DNA of 9,068 nucleotides, taken from assembly GCA_045535465.1 (NCBI GenBank), contig JAZSLS010000048.1, forward strand, positions 1 through 9,068. The letters run 5' to 3'. The translations under genes were made by a program, and so were the position numbers. The notes under the pieces are model-generated. The model ran no database searches and was not told where the DNA came from. It saw only the letters and a program-made list of their open reading frames with translations. Numbering within the stretch: position 1 is the stretch's first letter; the number at the start of each line of letters is the position of its first letter. This document shows positions 1 to 6,264 of this stretch, piece by piece. The stretch comes from SIG636 sp045535465. GTDB lineage: Bacteria > Bacillota > Clostridia > Oscillospirales > CAG-382.

Positions 1-14
1 GCATTTATTAAAGT

Positions 15-1415
15 CTATGCTCTTTTCCATTTTGGTCCCTGAGGTGTATCCTCGATAACTATACCCATCTTACCAAGGGTATCTCTTATCTCGTCTGCAC
101 GTTTATAATCCTTTTGTTTTTTAGCGGCTGTTCTCTCAGCAACAAGCGCTTCTATCTCTGCTTCGTCGCCCTTTTCGTCGTTCTTCAGCTCCAAGCCGAA
201 AAGAACAAGAAGAGTGCGGTATTTTTCGTAAGCGCTCTTAATAAACGCCTTGCTTGCGGAAGCATCCGCAAGGGCGGTGTTTATAAGCTTTGCTATTTCA
301 AACACGCAGCTTATAGCGTCGGCGGTGTTAAAATCGTCATCCATTGCCGCATCCATTTCCGCATTCTTTGCGTCTATCGCAAGAAGAACGGTCTTTTCGG
401 ACTCACTAAGAACGTCACCCGTAGCGCTCTTAAGACGGAACGCAAGGTTTTCTTCACAATTTTGAAGCCTTTCGAGAGAGCTTTTTGCCTGCTCAAGTAT
501 CTCAGCAGAGTAATTTACGGGGCTTCTGTAATGAGGAGAAAGCAGGAAGTATCTTATAACCTGATAGTCATACTTTTCCGCCACGTCACGAACGGTGAAG
601 AAGTTGCCGAGGGATTTGGACATTTTTTTATTATCAACGTTAATATAGCCGTTGTGCATCCATATTTTTGCAAGGCATTTGCCTGTTGCACACTCGGTTT
701 GCGCCACTTCGTTTTCGTGGTGAGGAAAAGCAAGGTCCTGACCGCCGCCGTGAATATCTATATCGCTGCCAAGGAACTTATCAACCATAGCGGAGCATTC
801 GATATGCCAACCGGGACGGCCCTTGCCCCAAGGAGAATCCCAAGCGATTTCGGTATCTTCCTTTTGAGCCTTCCAAAGAGCAAAATCGTAAACGTTTTTC
901 TTTACGTCGTTTATCTCAATACGTGCGCCCGCCTCAAGAGACTCAACGTCCCTGTGAGAAAGCTTGCCGTATTCTGCAAAGCTTTCGGTATCAAAGTAAA
1001 CGTCGCCCCCTCTTACGTAAGCGTGGCCTTTTTCGATAAGCGCAGAAACCATAGCTATAATTTCGGGAATGGTTTCGGTAGCTCTGGGATGAACGGTAGC
1101 CGCCTTTATACCAAGGCCTTCGGCATCCACAAAATATTCCTTAATGTATTTCTCCGCCACGTCACGAACGGTGGTGCCTTCCTCTAAAGCTCTTTTTATA
1201 AGCTTGTCGTCCACGTCGGTAAAGTTTTGGACAAAGATAACCTTATGACCGCGGTATTCAAGGTAACGGCGAAGCATATCGAAAACAACAAACACCCTTG
1301 CGTTGCCTATATGAAAAAAGTTATAAACGGTAGGACCGCAAACGTACATACGAACGGTATTGTCCCTAATAGTAAGCTCGTCCTTTTGTTGAGTTAATGT
1401 GTTATACAGTTTCAT
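15..1415 (-). CDS. cysS: Cysteinyl-tRNA synthetase
   Basis: Class I aminoacyl-tRNA synthetase that charges tRNA-Cys with cysteine in the cytosol, using ATP. The sequence shows the HIGH-type motif HIGN (residues 35-38), the KMSKS loop (264-268), and the four zinc ligands that select cysteine: C26 in YVCGPTVY, C207 in HIECSAM, and H232 and E236 in FPHHENE. The C-terminal helical anticodon-binding part is complete, and 466 aa is the normal family length. I chose the ATG at 1415 because it gives the usual MKLYNTLT start. An in-frame TTG two codons upstream (1421) is also possible: the SD AGGAG (1427-1431) is 11 nt from the ATG but 5 nt from the TTG. It is the last visible gene of the recA-recX-rimO-cysS unit, 26 bp after rimO, with no terminator between. 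The peptide TVRDVAEKY occurs twice (82-90 and 274-282). Confidence 0.97.
   Translation of the reverse strand: MKLYNTLTQQKDELTIRDNTVRMYVCGPTVYNFFHIGNARVFVVFDMLRRYLEYRGHKVIFVQNFTDVDDKLIKRALEEGTTVRDVAEKYIKEYFVDAEGLGIKAATVHPRATETIPEIIAMVSALIEKGHAYVRGGDVYFDTESFAEYGKLSHRDVESLEAGARIEINDVKKNVYDFALWKAQKEDTEIAWDSPWGKGRPGWHIECSAMVDKFLGSDIDIHGGGQDLAFPHHENEVAQTECATGKCLAKIWMHNGYINVDNKKMSKSLGNFFTVRDVAEKYDYQVIRYFLLSPHYRSPVNYSAEILEQAKSSLERLQNCEENLAFRLKSATGDVLSESEKTVLLAIDAKNAEMDAAMDDDFNTADAISCVFEIAKLINTALADASASKAFIKSAYEKYRTLLVLFGLELKNDEKGDEAEIEALVAERTAAKKQKDYKRADEIRDTLGKMGIVIEDTPQGPKWKRA
577..597 (-). repeat. Internal 21-bp direct repeat in cysS, copy near the KMSKS region
   Basis: These 21 bases are identical to 1153-1173, in the same orientation and reading frame. 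They encode TVRDVAE just after KMSKSLGNFF. This copy is at the position where the family normally has a TVRDV sequence, so it is probably the ancestral one. Confidence 0.85.
1153..1173 (-). repeat. Internal 21-bp direct repeat in cysS, N-terminal copy
   Basis: Exact second copy of 577-597. It encodes TVRDVAE after DDKLIKRALEEGT, a place where other CysRS proteins vary. The amino-acid match continues for KY (TVRDVAEKY) but the codons differ there. It may be chance, local conversion, or convergent helix sequence. Confidence 0.85.
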
Positions 1416-1441
1416 TGCCAATATTTCTCCTGTTTGTATTA

Positions 1442-2767
1442 TTAGTGTGCTCTGCCGTAAAGGTCGTAGTCAAGCACCTCGGTAACGGTAACGTCTACCA
1501 TCTCACCGTCACGAAGCCTGCGGGGTGCAGAAAAATACACCTTGCCGTCTATATCCGGAGCGTCGTGCGCTGAACGGCCAAAATAGGTTTCTGCCGCTTT
1601 GTCGTAGCCTTCGCAAAGAACACGAAGGGTAGCGCCTACCTGCTTTTCATTATTCTCCTTATGTATACGGCGCTGTTCCTTCATAAGTATGTCATAGCGT
1701 TTTCTCTTAAGCTTTTCGGGTATCTGGTCGGGCATATCGTAGGCGGGTGTATTTTCCTCCCTTGAATACTCGAAAACGCCAAGCCTTTCAAAACGCATTT
1801 CCTTAATGAAAGCGTGAAGCTTTTTAAAATCATCCTCCGTTTCACCGGGAAAACCTGTTATAAAGGTAGTGCGTATGCAGATATCGGGAATACGGCTTCT
1901 TAGCTTATCTATAGTTTCCCTTATACTGCTTTCCGTATCACGTCTGTTCATCCTCTTAAGCACGTCGTCGGATATATGCTGAAGGGGCATATCTATATAT
2001 TTAACAACCTTGGGATTGGTTGCCATCTCTTCTATAACGCCGTCGGTAAGCCTATCGGCATAACAGTACATAAGGCGTATCCACTCTATGCCCTCTATTT
2101 CGGAAAGAGCCTGCAAAAGGCTGTCCAAACAATAGGTGCCGTAAAGGTCCTCGCCGTACCTTGTTGTGTCCTGAGCAACAAGACACAGCTCCTTAACGCC
2201 CAAAGCCGCAAGGTCACGGGCTTCGCCCACTATATCATCCATTGAACGGCTGCGGAATTTACCTCTTATCTGCGGAATAACGCAATAGGTGCAGCAATTA
2301 TCACAACCCTCAGCTATTTTAATATACGCAAAATACTCAGGAGTGGTAACTATTCGGTTATTTTCAAAGGGTGCCTCGTTAACGTCATCAAAGGCGGTAT
2401 AACGCTGTTTGTTGTAAGCCGCAGTAACTGCCTCGCCTATTTTTGCAATAGAACCCGTACCGATAACGCAGTCCACCTCGGGCATACGCTCAAGAACCTC
2501 GTCCCTATAACGCTCTGCCAAGCAACCGGTAACCACTATTCCCTTAAGGGTGTGGTTTTCCTTGAGCCACGCAACGTCTAAAATGTTGTCAATTGCCTCT
2601 TGCTTTGCACTTTCTATAAAAGCGCAGGTATTTATAACTATAACGTCAGCATCAACGTCCTCCGCAACTATCTCAAAGCCCTGCTCTGCAAGAAGATAAA
2701 GCATATTTTCCGTGTCCAGCAGGTTCTTGGGACAGCCCAAGGAAACAAAATTAACTTTTATAGCCAA
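1442..2767 (-). CDS. rimO: Ribosomal protein S12 methylthiotransferase RimO
   Basis: Radical-SAM enzyme that adds a methylthio group to the conserved aspartate of ribosomal protein S12. The domains in order are an N-terminal MTTase domain with the three cysteines of the auxiliary 4Fe-4S cluster (C12 in SLGCPKN, C48 in INTCAF, C82 in VTGCLAERY), a radical-SAM core with CxxxCxxC (C155, C159, C162), and a C-terminal TRAM domain ending DYDLYGRAH. SLGCPKNLLDTE points to RimO rather than the tRNA enzyme MiaB. An extra cysteine (C158) sits inside the CxxxCxxC motif. The start is probably the TTG at 2767, giving MAIKVNFVSLGCPKN and 441 aa, the length of E. coli RimO. An SD-like GGAAGGGAG ends 10 nt upstream. 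A longer TTG start at 2788 would overlap recX and lacks an SD. The gene begins 7 bp after the recX stop. Confidence 0.96.
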   Translation of the reverse strand: MAIKVNFVSLGCPKNLLDTENMLYLLAEQGFEIVAEDVDADVIVINTCAFIESAKQEAIDNILDVAWLKENHTLKGIVVTGCLAERYRDEVLERMPEVDCVIGTGSIAKIGEAVTAAYNKQRYTAFDDVNEAPFENNRIVTTPEYFAYIKIAEGCDNCCTYCVIPQIRGKFRSRSMDDIVGEARDLAALGVKELCLVAQDTTRYGEDLYGTYCLDSLLQALSEIEGIEWIRLMYCYADRLTDGVIEEMATNPKVVKYIDMPLQHISDDVLKRMNRRDTESSIRETIDKLRSRIPDICIRTTFITGFPGETEDDFKKLHAFIKEMRFERLGVFEYSREENTPAYDMPDQIPEKLKRKRYDILMKEQRRIHKENNEKQVGATLRVLCEGYDKAAETYFGRSAHDAPDIDGKVYFSAPRRLRDGEMVDVTVTEVLDYDLYGRAH

Positions 2768-2774
2768 AACGGCT

Positions 2775-3395
2775 TCACTCCCTTCCAAACGCTTCTATTG
2801 CGTTGTTTATATCATCGTATGAATATCCCATTCTGTACAGATACGCAGTGGCCTTAGCACGAGCCTGCCTGTCCTCTGCACACAGCGACGGAAACTTTTT
2901 CTCCAAAAGCTCCGTTACAGCCGCTACGGTATCGTAGTCCTCGAAAGCGGCCTCTATCGCTTCCTCTGTTTGCTCACGTGTAAAGCCCTTTGCATAAAGC
3001 TCCTTTAAAAGCCTCGCCCTGCCAAACCTTTTGCTGTTACGCAAAGCAACGGCGTAGTCGACACACAGCTCATAGTCGTTAAGGTAGCCTTTTTTCATCA
3101 TAAGAGCTATGGTTTTATCTATCGCTTCCTCGGTAAAGCCTGCCTTTTTAAGCTTTTGGCGCAACTTTAGAGAAGGTAAAGCACGGTAGGACAAATAAGT
3201 AAAGGCTTTTTTTATACAAGAAAGCTTTTCGGCAGCCTCCGCCAAAAGGCTTGCCTTTTCATCCTCCACACCTTCCCCATCGGTTATACCGATAGCCTCG
3301 TAATCCGCCATAGTTATGCGGTAATCCTCCCCGCAAAGGGTAACTACCGCTTCCCCTTCGCTGCGGTACAGCTTAACCGAACAAAGGTCACCCAT
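2775..3395 (-). CDS. recX: Regulatory protein RecX
   Basis: RecX binds the RecA-ssDNA filament and modulates its growth and activity, usually as an inhibitor. The 206-aa protein is made of charged three-helix repeats typical of the family: a first repeat around AFTYLSYRALPSLKLRQKL and KKAGFTEEAID, the signature GYLNDYELCVDYA in the middle, then a FGRARLLKELYAKG segment and a final YRMGYSYDDINNAIEAF repeat. The length falls between E. coli (166 aa) and B. subtilis (264 aa) RecX. Its ATG overlaps the recA stop codon as TAATG and only a weak SD (GGTGAA) precedes it. Its translation is therefore probably coupled to recA, a usual arrangement that keeps RecX below RecA levels (inference). Confidence 0.93.
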   Translation of the reverse strand: MGDLCSVKLYRSEGEAVVTLCGEDYRITMADYEAIGITDGEGVEDEKASLLAEAAEKLSCIKKAFTYLSYRALPSLKLRQKLKKAGFTEEAIDKTIALMMKKGYLNDYELCVDYAVALRNSKRFGRARLLKELYAKGFTREQTEEAIEAAFEDYDTVAAVTELLEKKFPSLCAEDRQARAKATAYLYRMGYSYDDINNAIEAFGRE

Positions 3396-4444
3396 TATTC
3401 TTCACCGAAAAAGTCGTCCTCATCCTCAGAAGCATCGTCTGCTATACCGCCAACACACTTCTCTCTTATCTTAGCTTCAAGCTCAGCCGCAAGTGCCTTA
3501 TCCTCACTAAGAAGGTCACGCACCTTATCCTTGCCCTGACCAAGCCTTTCTCCGTTATAGGAAAGCCACGAGCCGCTCTTATCAATAACGCCGAAGCGGA
3601 TACCAAGCTCAATTATCTCACTTTCCTTAGAGATGCCCTTACCGTAAAGTATATCAAACTCCGCTGTTTTGAAAGGAGGAGCAACCTTATTTTTAACAAC
3701 CTTACACTTAGTATGGTTACCAACTATTTCGGAGCCGGACTTAAGCTGCTCAGCCTTGCGGATATCAATACGCACCGAAGCATAGAACTTAAGAGCGGTA
3801 CCGCCGGTAGTGGTTTCGGGGTTGCCATAGAAAACGCCTATCTTAAGACGGAGCTGGTTGATAAATATAACGATACAATTGGACTTTGCAACTGCGCCGG
3901 AAAGTTTACGAAGCGCCTGCGACATAAGACGTGCCTGCACGCCCACGTTGGAGGAGCCCATTTCGTTATCTATCTCACTTTTAGGCACAAGGGCCGCAAC
4001 AGAGTCGATAACCACTATTTCAACTGCGCCTGAACGGATAAGAGCCTCAGCTATCTCAAGAGCCTGCTCGCCGTCATCGGGCTGAGAAACCAAAAGCTCG
4101 TCTATATCAACACCCAGCGCCTTCGCATAAATAGGGTCAAGGGCGTGCTCCGCATCTATAAAAGCTGCCTCGCCGCCTTGCTTTTGCACCTCAGCAATAG
4201 CGTGAAGAGCAACGGTGGTTTTACCGGAGGACTCCGGTCCGTATATCTCGATTATTCTGCCACGGGGCAAACCGCCTATACCTAAAGCAAGGTCAAGAGA
4301 AAGAGAACCCGTAGACACGCTGGAAACTTCCATCCTGGCGTTTTCGCCAAGGCGCATTACAGAACCCTTGCCGTATTTTTTCTCCACCTGTGCAAGCGCT
4401 ACCTGCAAGGCTTCCTTTTTTTTATCTACAACTTTATCTGCCAT
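3395..4444 (-). CDS. recA: Recombinase RecA
   Basis: ATP-dependent strand-exchange protein and SOS co-protease that stimulates LexA self-cleavage. The sequence shows Walker A GPESSGKT (residues 69-76), the catalytic glutamate in AEH (E99), Walker B VVIDS ending near 148, loop L1 near EIDNEMGSS, loop L2 with GNPETTTGG (207-215), and a long acidic tail (DDASEDEDDFFGEE). At 349 aa it is a normal full-length RecA. I chose ATG 4444 because MADKVVDKKKEALQ is the typical RecA beginning. The in-frame upstream TTG at 4480 would place the SD inside the coding sequence and has no SD of its own. The strongest SD (GGAGG, 4471-4475) is 26 nt from this ATG, too far for direct use, and is instead well placed for a 6-codon leader ORF whose stop overlaps the recA ATG. 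A sigma-A promoter and LexA box lie upstream. Confidence 0.97.
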   Translation of the reverse strand: MADKVVDKKKEALQVALAQVEKKYGKGSVMRLGENARMEVSSVSTGSLSLDLALGIGGLPRGRIIEIYGPESSGKTTVALHAIAEVQKQGGEAAFIDAEHALDPIYAKALGVDIDELLVSQPDDGEQALEIAEALIRSGAVEIVVIDSVAALVPKSEIDNEMGSSNVGVQARLMSQALRKLSGAVAKSNCIVIFINQLRLKIGVFYGNPETTTGGTALKFYASVRIDIRKAEQLKSGSEIVGNHTKCKVVKNKVAPPFKTAEFDILYGKGISKESEIIELGIRFGVIDKSGSWLSYNGERLGQGKDKVRDLLSEDKALAAELEAKIREKCVGGIADDASEDEDDFFGEE

Positions 4445-4464
4445 TATAAACACACGCGCCGCAT
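4444..4464 (-). CDS. Putative 6-codon leader ORF (MRRVCL) overlapping the recA start
   Basis: On the minus strand an ATG (4464-4462) sits 6 nt after a strong GGAGG (4475-4471). It opens a six-codon frame encoding M-R-R-V-C-L, and its TAA shares its last A with the recA ATG (TAATG). Spacing and SD are ideal for the leader and poor for recA. Ribosomes finishing the leader could therefore restart at recA by termination-reinitiation. This is a reading of the sequence only. Alternatives are that recA starts at the in-frame GTG (4453) or the upstream GTG (4471), or that the SD loads recA directly through RNA folding. Confidence 0.45.
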   Translation of the reverse strand: MRRVCL

Positions 4465-4470
4465 AGCGCA

Positions 4471-4475
4471 CCTCC
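4471..4475 (-). promoter_or_regulatory. Strong Shine-Dalgarno site, misplaced for recA
   Basis: GGAGG on the minus strand is 6 nt from the leader ATG (4464) and 26 nt from the recA ATG (4444). It argues for translation entry at the leader ORF, followed by coupling into recA. Confidence 0.6.
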
Positions 4476-4487
4476 GTCAAAGAATGT

Positions 4488-4499
4488 GAACTAATGTTC
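4488..4499 (-). promoter_or_regulatory. LexA (DinR) SOS box of recA
   Basis: GAACATTAGTTC is a perfect GAAC-N4-GTTC half-site pair, the core of the Gram-positive LexA operator. It begins 5 bp downstream of the -10 hexamer and covers the predicted transcription start (about 4498). Bound LexA would block the promoter. No second box was noticed in the recA/prs intergenic region. Confidence 0.85.
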
Positions 4500-4504
4500 G
4501 ATTA

Positions 4505-4533
4505 ATCTTAACACATTTCCTTCCCTTTGTCAA
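4505..4533 (-). promoter_or_regulatory. Sigma-A promoter of the recA-recX-rimO-cysS unit
   Basis: Minus strand: -35 TTGACA (4533-4528, 6/6 match), a 17-bp spacer, and -10 TAAGAT (4510-4505, 4/6 match). Together with the LexA box at +1 this is the expected layout of an SOS-regulated recA promoter. The weaker -10 fits a promoter that is held down until induced (inference). Confidence 0.85.
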
Positions 4534-4621
4534 CAGAAAAAACTATGCTCCGACAAAAAGTTTATTGCTTTTTTTAACCAAAGAAAAGCTAAAAAAAATC
4601 TCGTTTTGTGTAAAAATACTA

Positions 4622-4627
4622 TATACT
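4622..4627 (+). promoter_or_regulatory. Possible -10 element for the Prs-like gene
   Basis: TATACT (5/6 match to TATAAT) lies 73 bp before the start codon of the Prs-like gene, in an AT-rich stretch. I see no good -35 at 16-18 bp. A second candidate -10, TAAAAT at 4645-4650, also lacks a -35. The region 4534-4699 must contain the promoter for this divergent gene, but its position is uncertain. Confidence 0.25.
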
Positions 4628-4699
4628 TTTGGCGAAAAATAAGTTAAAATACCTTTATCTGTTGGTTGTTTACAGAAATAACGGTTTGGAGATGTTTTT

Positions 4700-5818
4700 A
4701 TGAGCGAATCTATGAATCACGGCAAGCTTGGCATTATAGTTATGAGCAACTGCAAGGAATTGGGCGAAAAGATTGCTTCTCATATTCTTGCGCTTCGCGG
4801 CGAGACCAATACTGACAAAAGCTACATTATTCCCGTTAAAGAAGCACGTTTTTCCAACGGCGAAGGTAAGGTTGTTCTTCCCGACTCCGTAAGAGGCAGA
4901 GACATTTATATCATTACCGACGTTGGCAATTACGGCTGTACCTACAAGATGTTCGGCTTTGAAAACCGTATGGGCCCCGATGAACATTTTCAGGACCTTA
5001 AGCGTGTTCTTTCCGCAATAGGCGGCAAAGCTAACCGTGTTACCGTTATTATGCCCCTTCTTTACGCTTCCAGACAGCACAAGCGTAAGGGCCGTGAGTC
5101 TATGGACTGCGCTATGGCTCTTAAGGACCTTGAGAATATGGGCGTAAACACCATTATCACTTTCGATGCCCACGACCCCACCATACATAATGCAATACCA
5201 TTTACGTCCTTTGAAAACTGTATGGCTACCTATTCCACTCTTAAGCGCTTTATAGTTAAGGAAGGCTTCCACGACAGCTCCAAGCTTACGGTTATCAGCC
5301 CCGACACAGGCGCTATGGAAAGAGCTATTTTCTACGCTAACGTTTTGGGCGTTGACGTTGGTTTGTTCTACAAGAGACGTGACCACTCCAAGCTTGTTAA
5401 CGGTAAAAACCCCATCGTTGAGCATAAATACTTAGGCGGCGACCTTACAGGCAAGAGCGTGCTTATTGTTGACGATATGATAGCCTCCGGCGGTTCCGTT
5501 ATAGACATAATTGAAAGCATTTCACACTACAACATAGAAAACACCTACGTAGCAAGCACCTTTGCTTTCTTTACCGAAGGCGTTGCTAAGTTTGACAAGA
5601 TGTACGAGGAGGGCAAGCTGACCAAGCTTTATACCACCAACCTCTCCTACATCCCCGAAGAAATTAAAAACAGACCCTGGCTTGAAGCTGTTGACCTTTC
5701 CAGATTTATTGCTAAGATAGTAAACACTCTCAGCCACGACGACAGCATTTCTCCTCTTCTTGATGCAAAGCACAAGATACGCAAGCTTCTTGAGGAAAAA
5801 TCCGGCGCTGAAGCGTAA
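4700..5818 (+). CDS. Divergent long ribose-phosphate pyrophosphokinase (PRPP synthetase) homologue
   Basis: Homologue of Prs, which makes PRPP from ribose 5-phosphate and ATP for nucleotide, His and Trp synthesis. Family signatures are present in order: RFSNGE (residues 50-55), SVRGRDIYIIT (63-73), RQHKRKGRE (125-133, in place of RQDRKxRxRE), FDAHDP (155-160, in place of LDLHxP), SPDTGAMERA (200-209), the flexible-loop KRR (225-227), and the PRPP loop VDDMIASGGS (257-266, in place of VDDxIDTAGT). It is 372 aa rather than about 315. The extra residues lie near 34-48, near 76-97 (GNYGCTYKMFGFENRMGP), and in a C-terminal extension after about 335. ATG 4700 has GGAG (4688-4691) 8 nt upstream. It is transcribed divergently from recA and stands alone before the rpsF promoter. 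I think it is a second, specialised Prs. Whether it makes PRPP or has another role cannot be read from sequence, so I leave the symbol empty. Confidence 0.85.
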   Translation: MSESMNHGKLGIIVMSNCKELGEKIASHILALRGETNTDKSYIIPVKEARFSNGEGKVVLPDSVRGRDIYIITDVGNYGCTYKMFGFENRMGPDEHFQDLKRVLSAIGGKANRVTVIMPLLYASRQHKRKGRESMDCAMALKDLENMGVNTIITFDAHDPTIHNAIPFTSFENCMATYSTLKRFIVKEGFHDSSKLTVISPDTGAMERAIFYANVLGVDVGLFYKRRDHSKLVNGKNPIVEHKYLGGDLTGKSVLIVDDMIASGGSVIDIIESISHYNIENTYVASTFAFFTEGVAKFDKMYEEGKLTKLYTTNLSYIPEEIKNRPWLEAVDLSRFIAKIVNTLSHDDSISPLLDAKHKIRKLLEEKSGAEA

Positions 5819-5825
5819 AAAGCTA

Positions 5826-5854
5826 TTGACAAACTGCAAAAAGTTTGTTATCAT
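5826..5854 (+). promoter_or_regulatory. Sigma-A promoter of rpsF-ssb-rpsR
   Basis: -35 TTGACA (5826-5831, 6/6), a 17-bp spacer, and -10 TATCAT (5849-5854, 5/6). It begins only 7 bp after the stop codon of the Prs-like gene and predicts a start near 5861, giving a leader of about 76 nt before rpsF. Such strength fits ribosomal-protein expression. Confidence 0.85.
5829..5848 (+). repeat. Inverted repeat inside the rpsF promoter spacer
   Basis: Arms ACAAACT (5829-5835) and AGTTTGT (5842-5848) are perfect 7-bp complements around a 6-base centre. They span from the end of the -35 to just before the -10. No run of Ts follows, so it is not a convincing terminator for the Prs-like gene. It looks more like an operator, but could be chance in AT-rich DNA. 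Confidence 0.5.
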
Positions 5855-5867
5855 AGGTATTTAGTAG

Positions 5868-5927
5868 GAAAACATTATCTGTTTTCTCCTTGCCCTGTGA
5901 AAGGCAGGGCCATAGACCAGAAGGAGG
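5868..5927 (+). promoter_or_regulatory. Structured rpsF mRNA leader that can hide the SD
   Basis: Two adjacent RNA hairpins can form. The first pairs GAAAACA (5868-5874) with TGTTTTC (5880-5886) around a 5-nt loop. The second pairs the continuous strand CTCCTTGCCCTG (5886-5897) with CAGGGC (5905-5910) and then AAGGAG (5921-5926), leaving a 7-nt loop and a 10-nt bulge CATAGACCAG (5911-5920). The outer six pairs consume the rpsF SD (AAGGAGGTG, 5921-5929). Many bacteria carry an rpsF leader bound by the S6:S18 complex for autoregulation, and this operon encodes both proteins. I infer the same role here, although I could not match the conserved CCG bulge I recall for that motif. Confidence 0.6.
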
Positions 5928-5936
5928 TGTAATTGA

Positions 5937-6230
5937 ATGGAAAAGAAAGCGATGTACGAATGCCTTTATATCGTAAACTCCGCACTCGGTGAAGAAGCTA
6001 TTACCGCTATTACCGAAAAGTTTAACACTCTTATCGAGGCAAACGCAGCTGTAGATTCTATCAATGTTTGGGGCAACAGAAGACTTGCTTACCCCATCAA
6101 CGATTTGAACGAAGGCTACTACGTACTTGTTAAGTTCGAATCCGCTCCCGATTTCCCGGCTGAGTTGGACAGAGTATTTAACATTACCGATGGTATATTC
6201 CGCGCTCTTATCACTCGTGTTGAAGAGTAA
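5937..6230 (+). CDS. rpsF: Small ribosomal subunit protein S6 (bS6)
   Basis: S6 binds 16S rRNA in the platform of the 30S subunit as a heterodimer with S18, which is encoded two genes downstream. The 97-aa product starts MYECLYIV after a short lysine-rich tip and carries the S6 signature WGNRRLAYPINDLNEGYYV, then an RVFNITDGIFRALITR segment. Length and fold pattern are normal, with no C-terminal extension such as the glutamate tail of E. coli S6. The SD AAGGAGGTG ends 7 nt before the ATG and lies in a predicted regulatory hairpin. It is the first gene of rpsF-ssb-rpsR. Confidence 0.97.
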   Translation: MEKKAMYECLYIVNSALGEEAITAITEKFNTLIEANAAVDSINVWGNRRLAYPINDLNEGYYVLVKFESAPDFPAELDRVFNITDGIFRALITRVEE

Positions 6231-6264
6231 TCCGTTTTAATAACGTTCATTTGCAGGAGGAATT

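Noticed and set aside
114..1187. Long open frame (357 codons) on the plus strand
   Set aside because: It lies wholly antisense to cysS, which has every catalytic motif. Its translation has no recognisable domain and no SD; it is a codon-bias shadow.
1422..1441. T-box or other riboswitch before cysS
   Set aside because: Only 20-26 bases separate rimO and cysS, far too short for a T-box leader.
2786..2788. Upstream TTG as the rimO start
   Set aside because: No SD, overlaps recX, and adds seven residues before the normal RimO N-terminus.
4478..4480. Upstream TTG as the recA start
   Set aside because: It would put the GGAGG inside the coding sequence and add 12 residues not typical of RecA.
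4568..4598. TTTTTTTA / TAAAAAAA inverted repeat in the recA-prs intergenic region
   Set aside because: Only A-T pairs with a 14-nt loop in an AT-rich stretch; expected by chance and no gene ends there.
4670..5425. 251-codon minus-strand frame
   Set aside because: Antisense to the Prs-like gene, low-complexity translation rich in N and V, no SD or known motif.
5829..5848. Dyad as a terminator for the Prs-like gene
   Set aside because: Weak AT-rich stem with no T run after it; it coincides with the rpsF promoter spacer.
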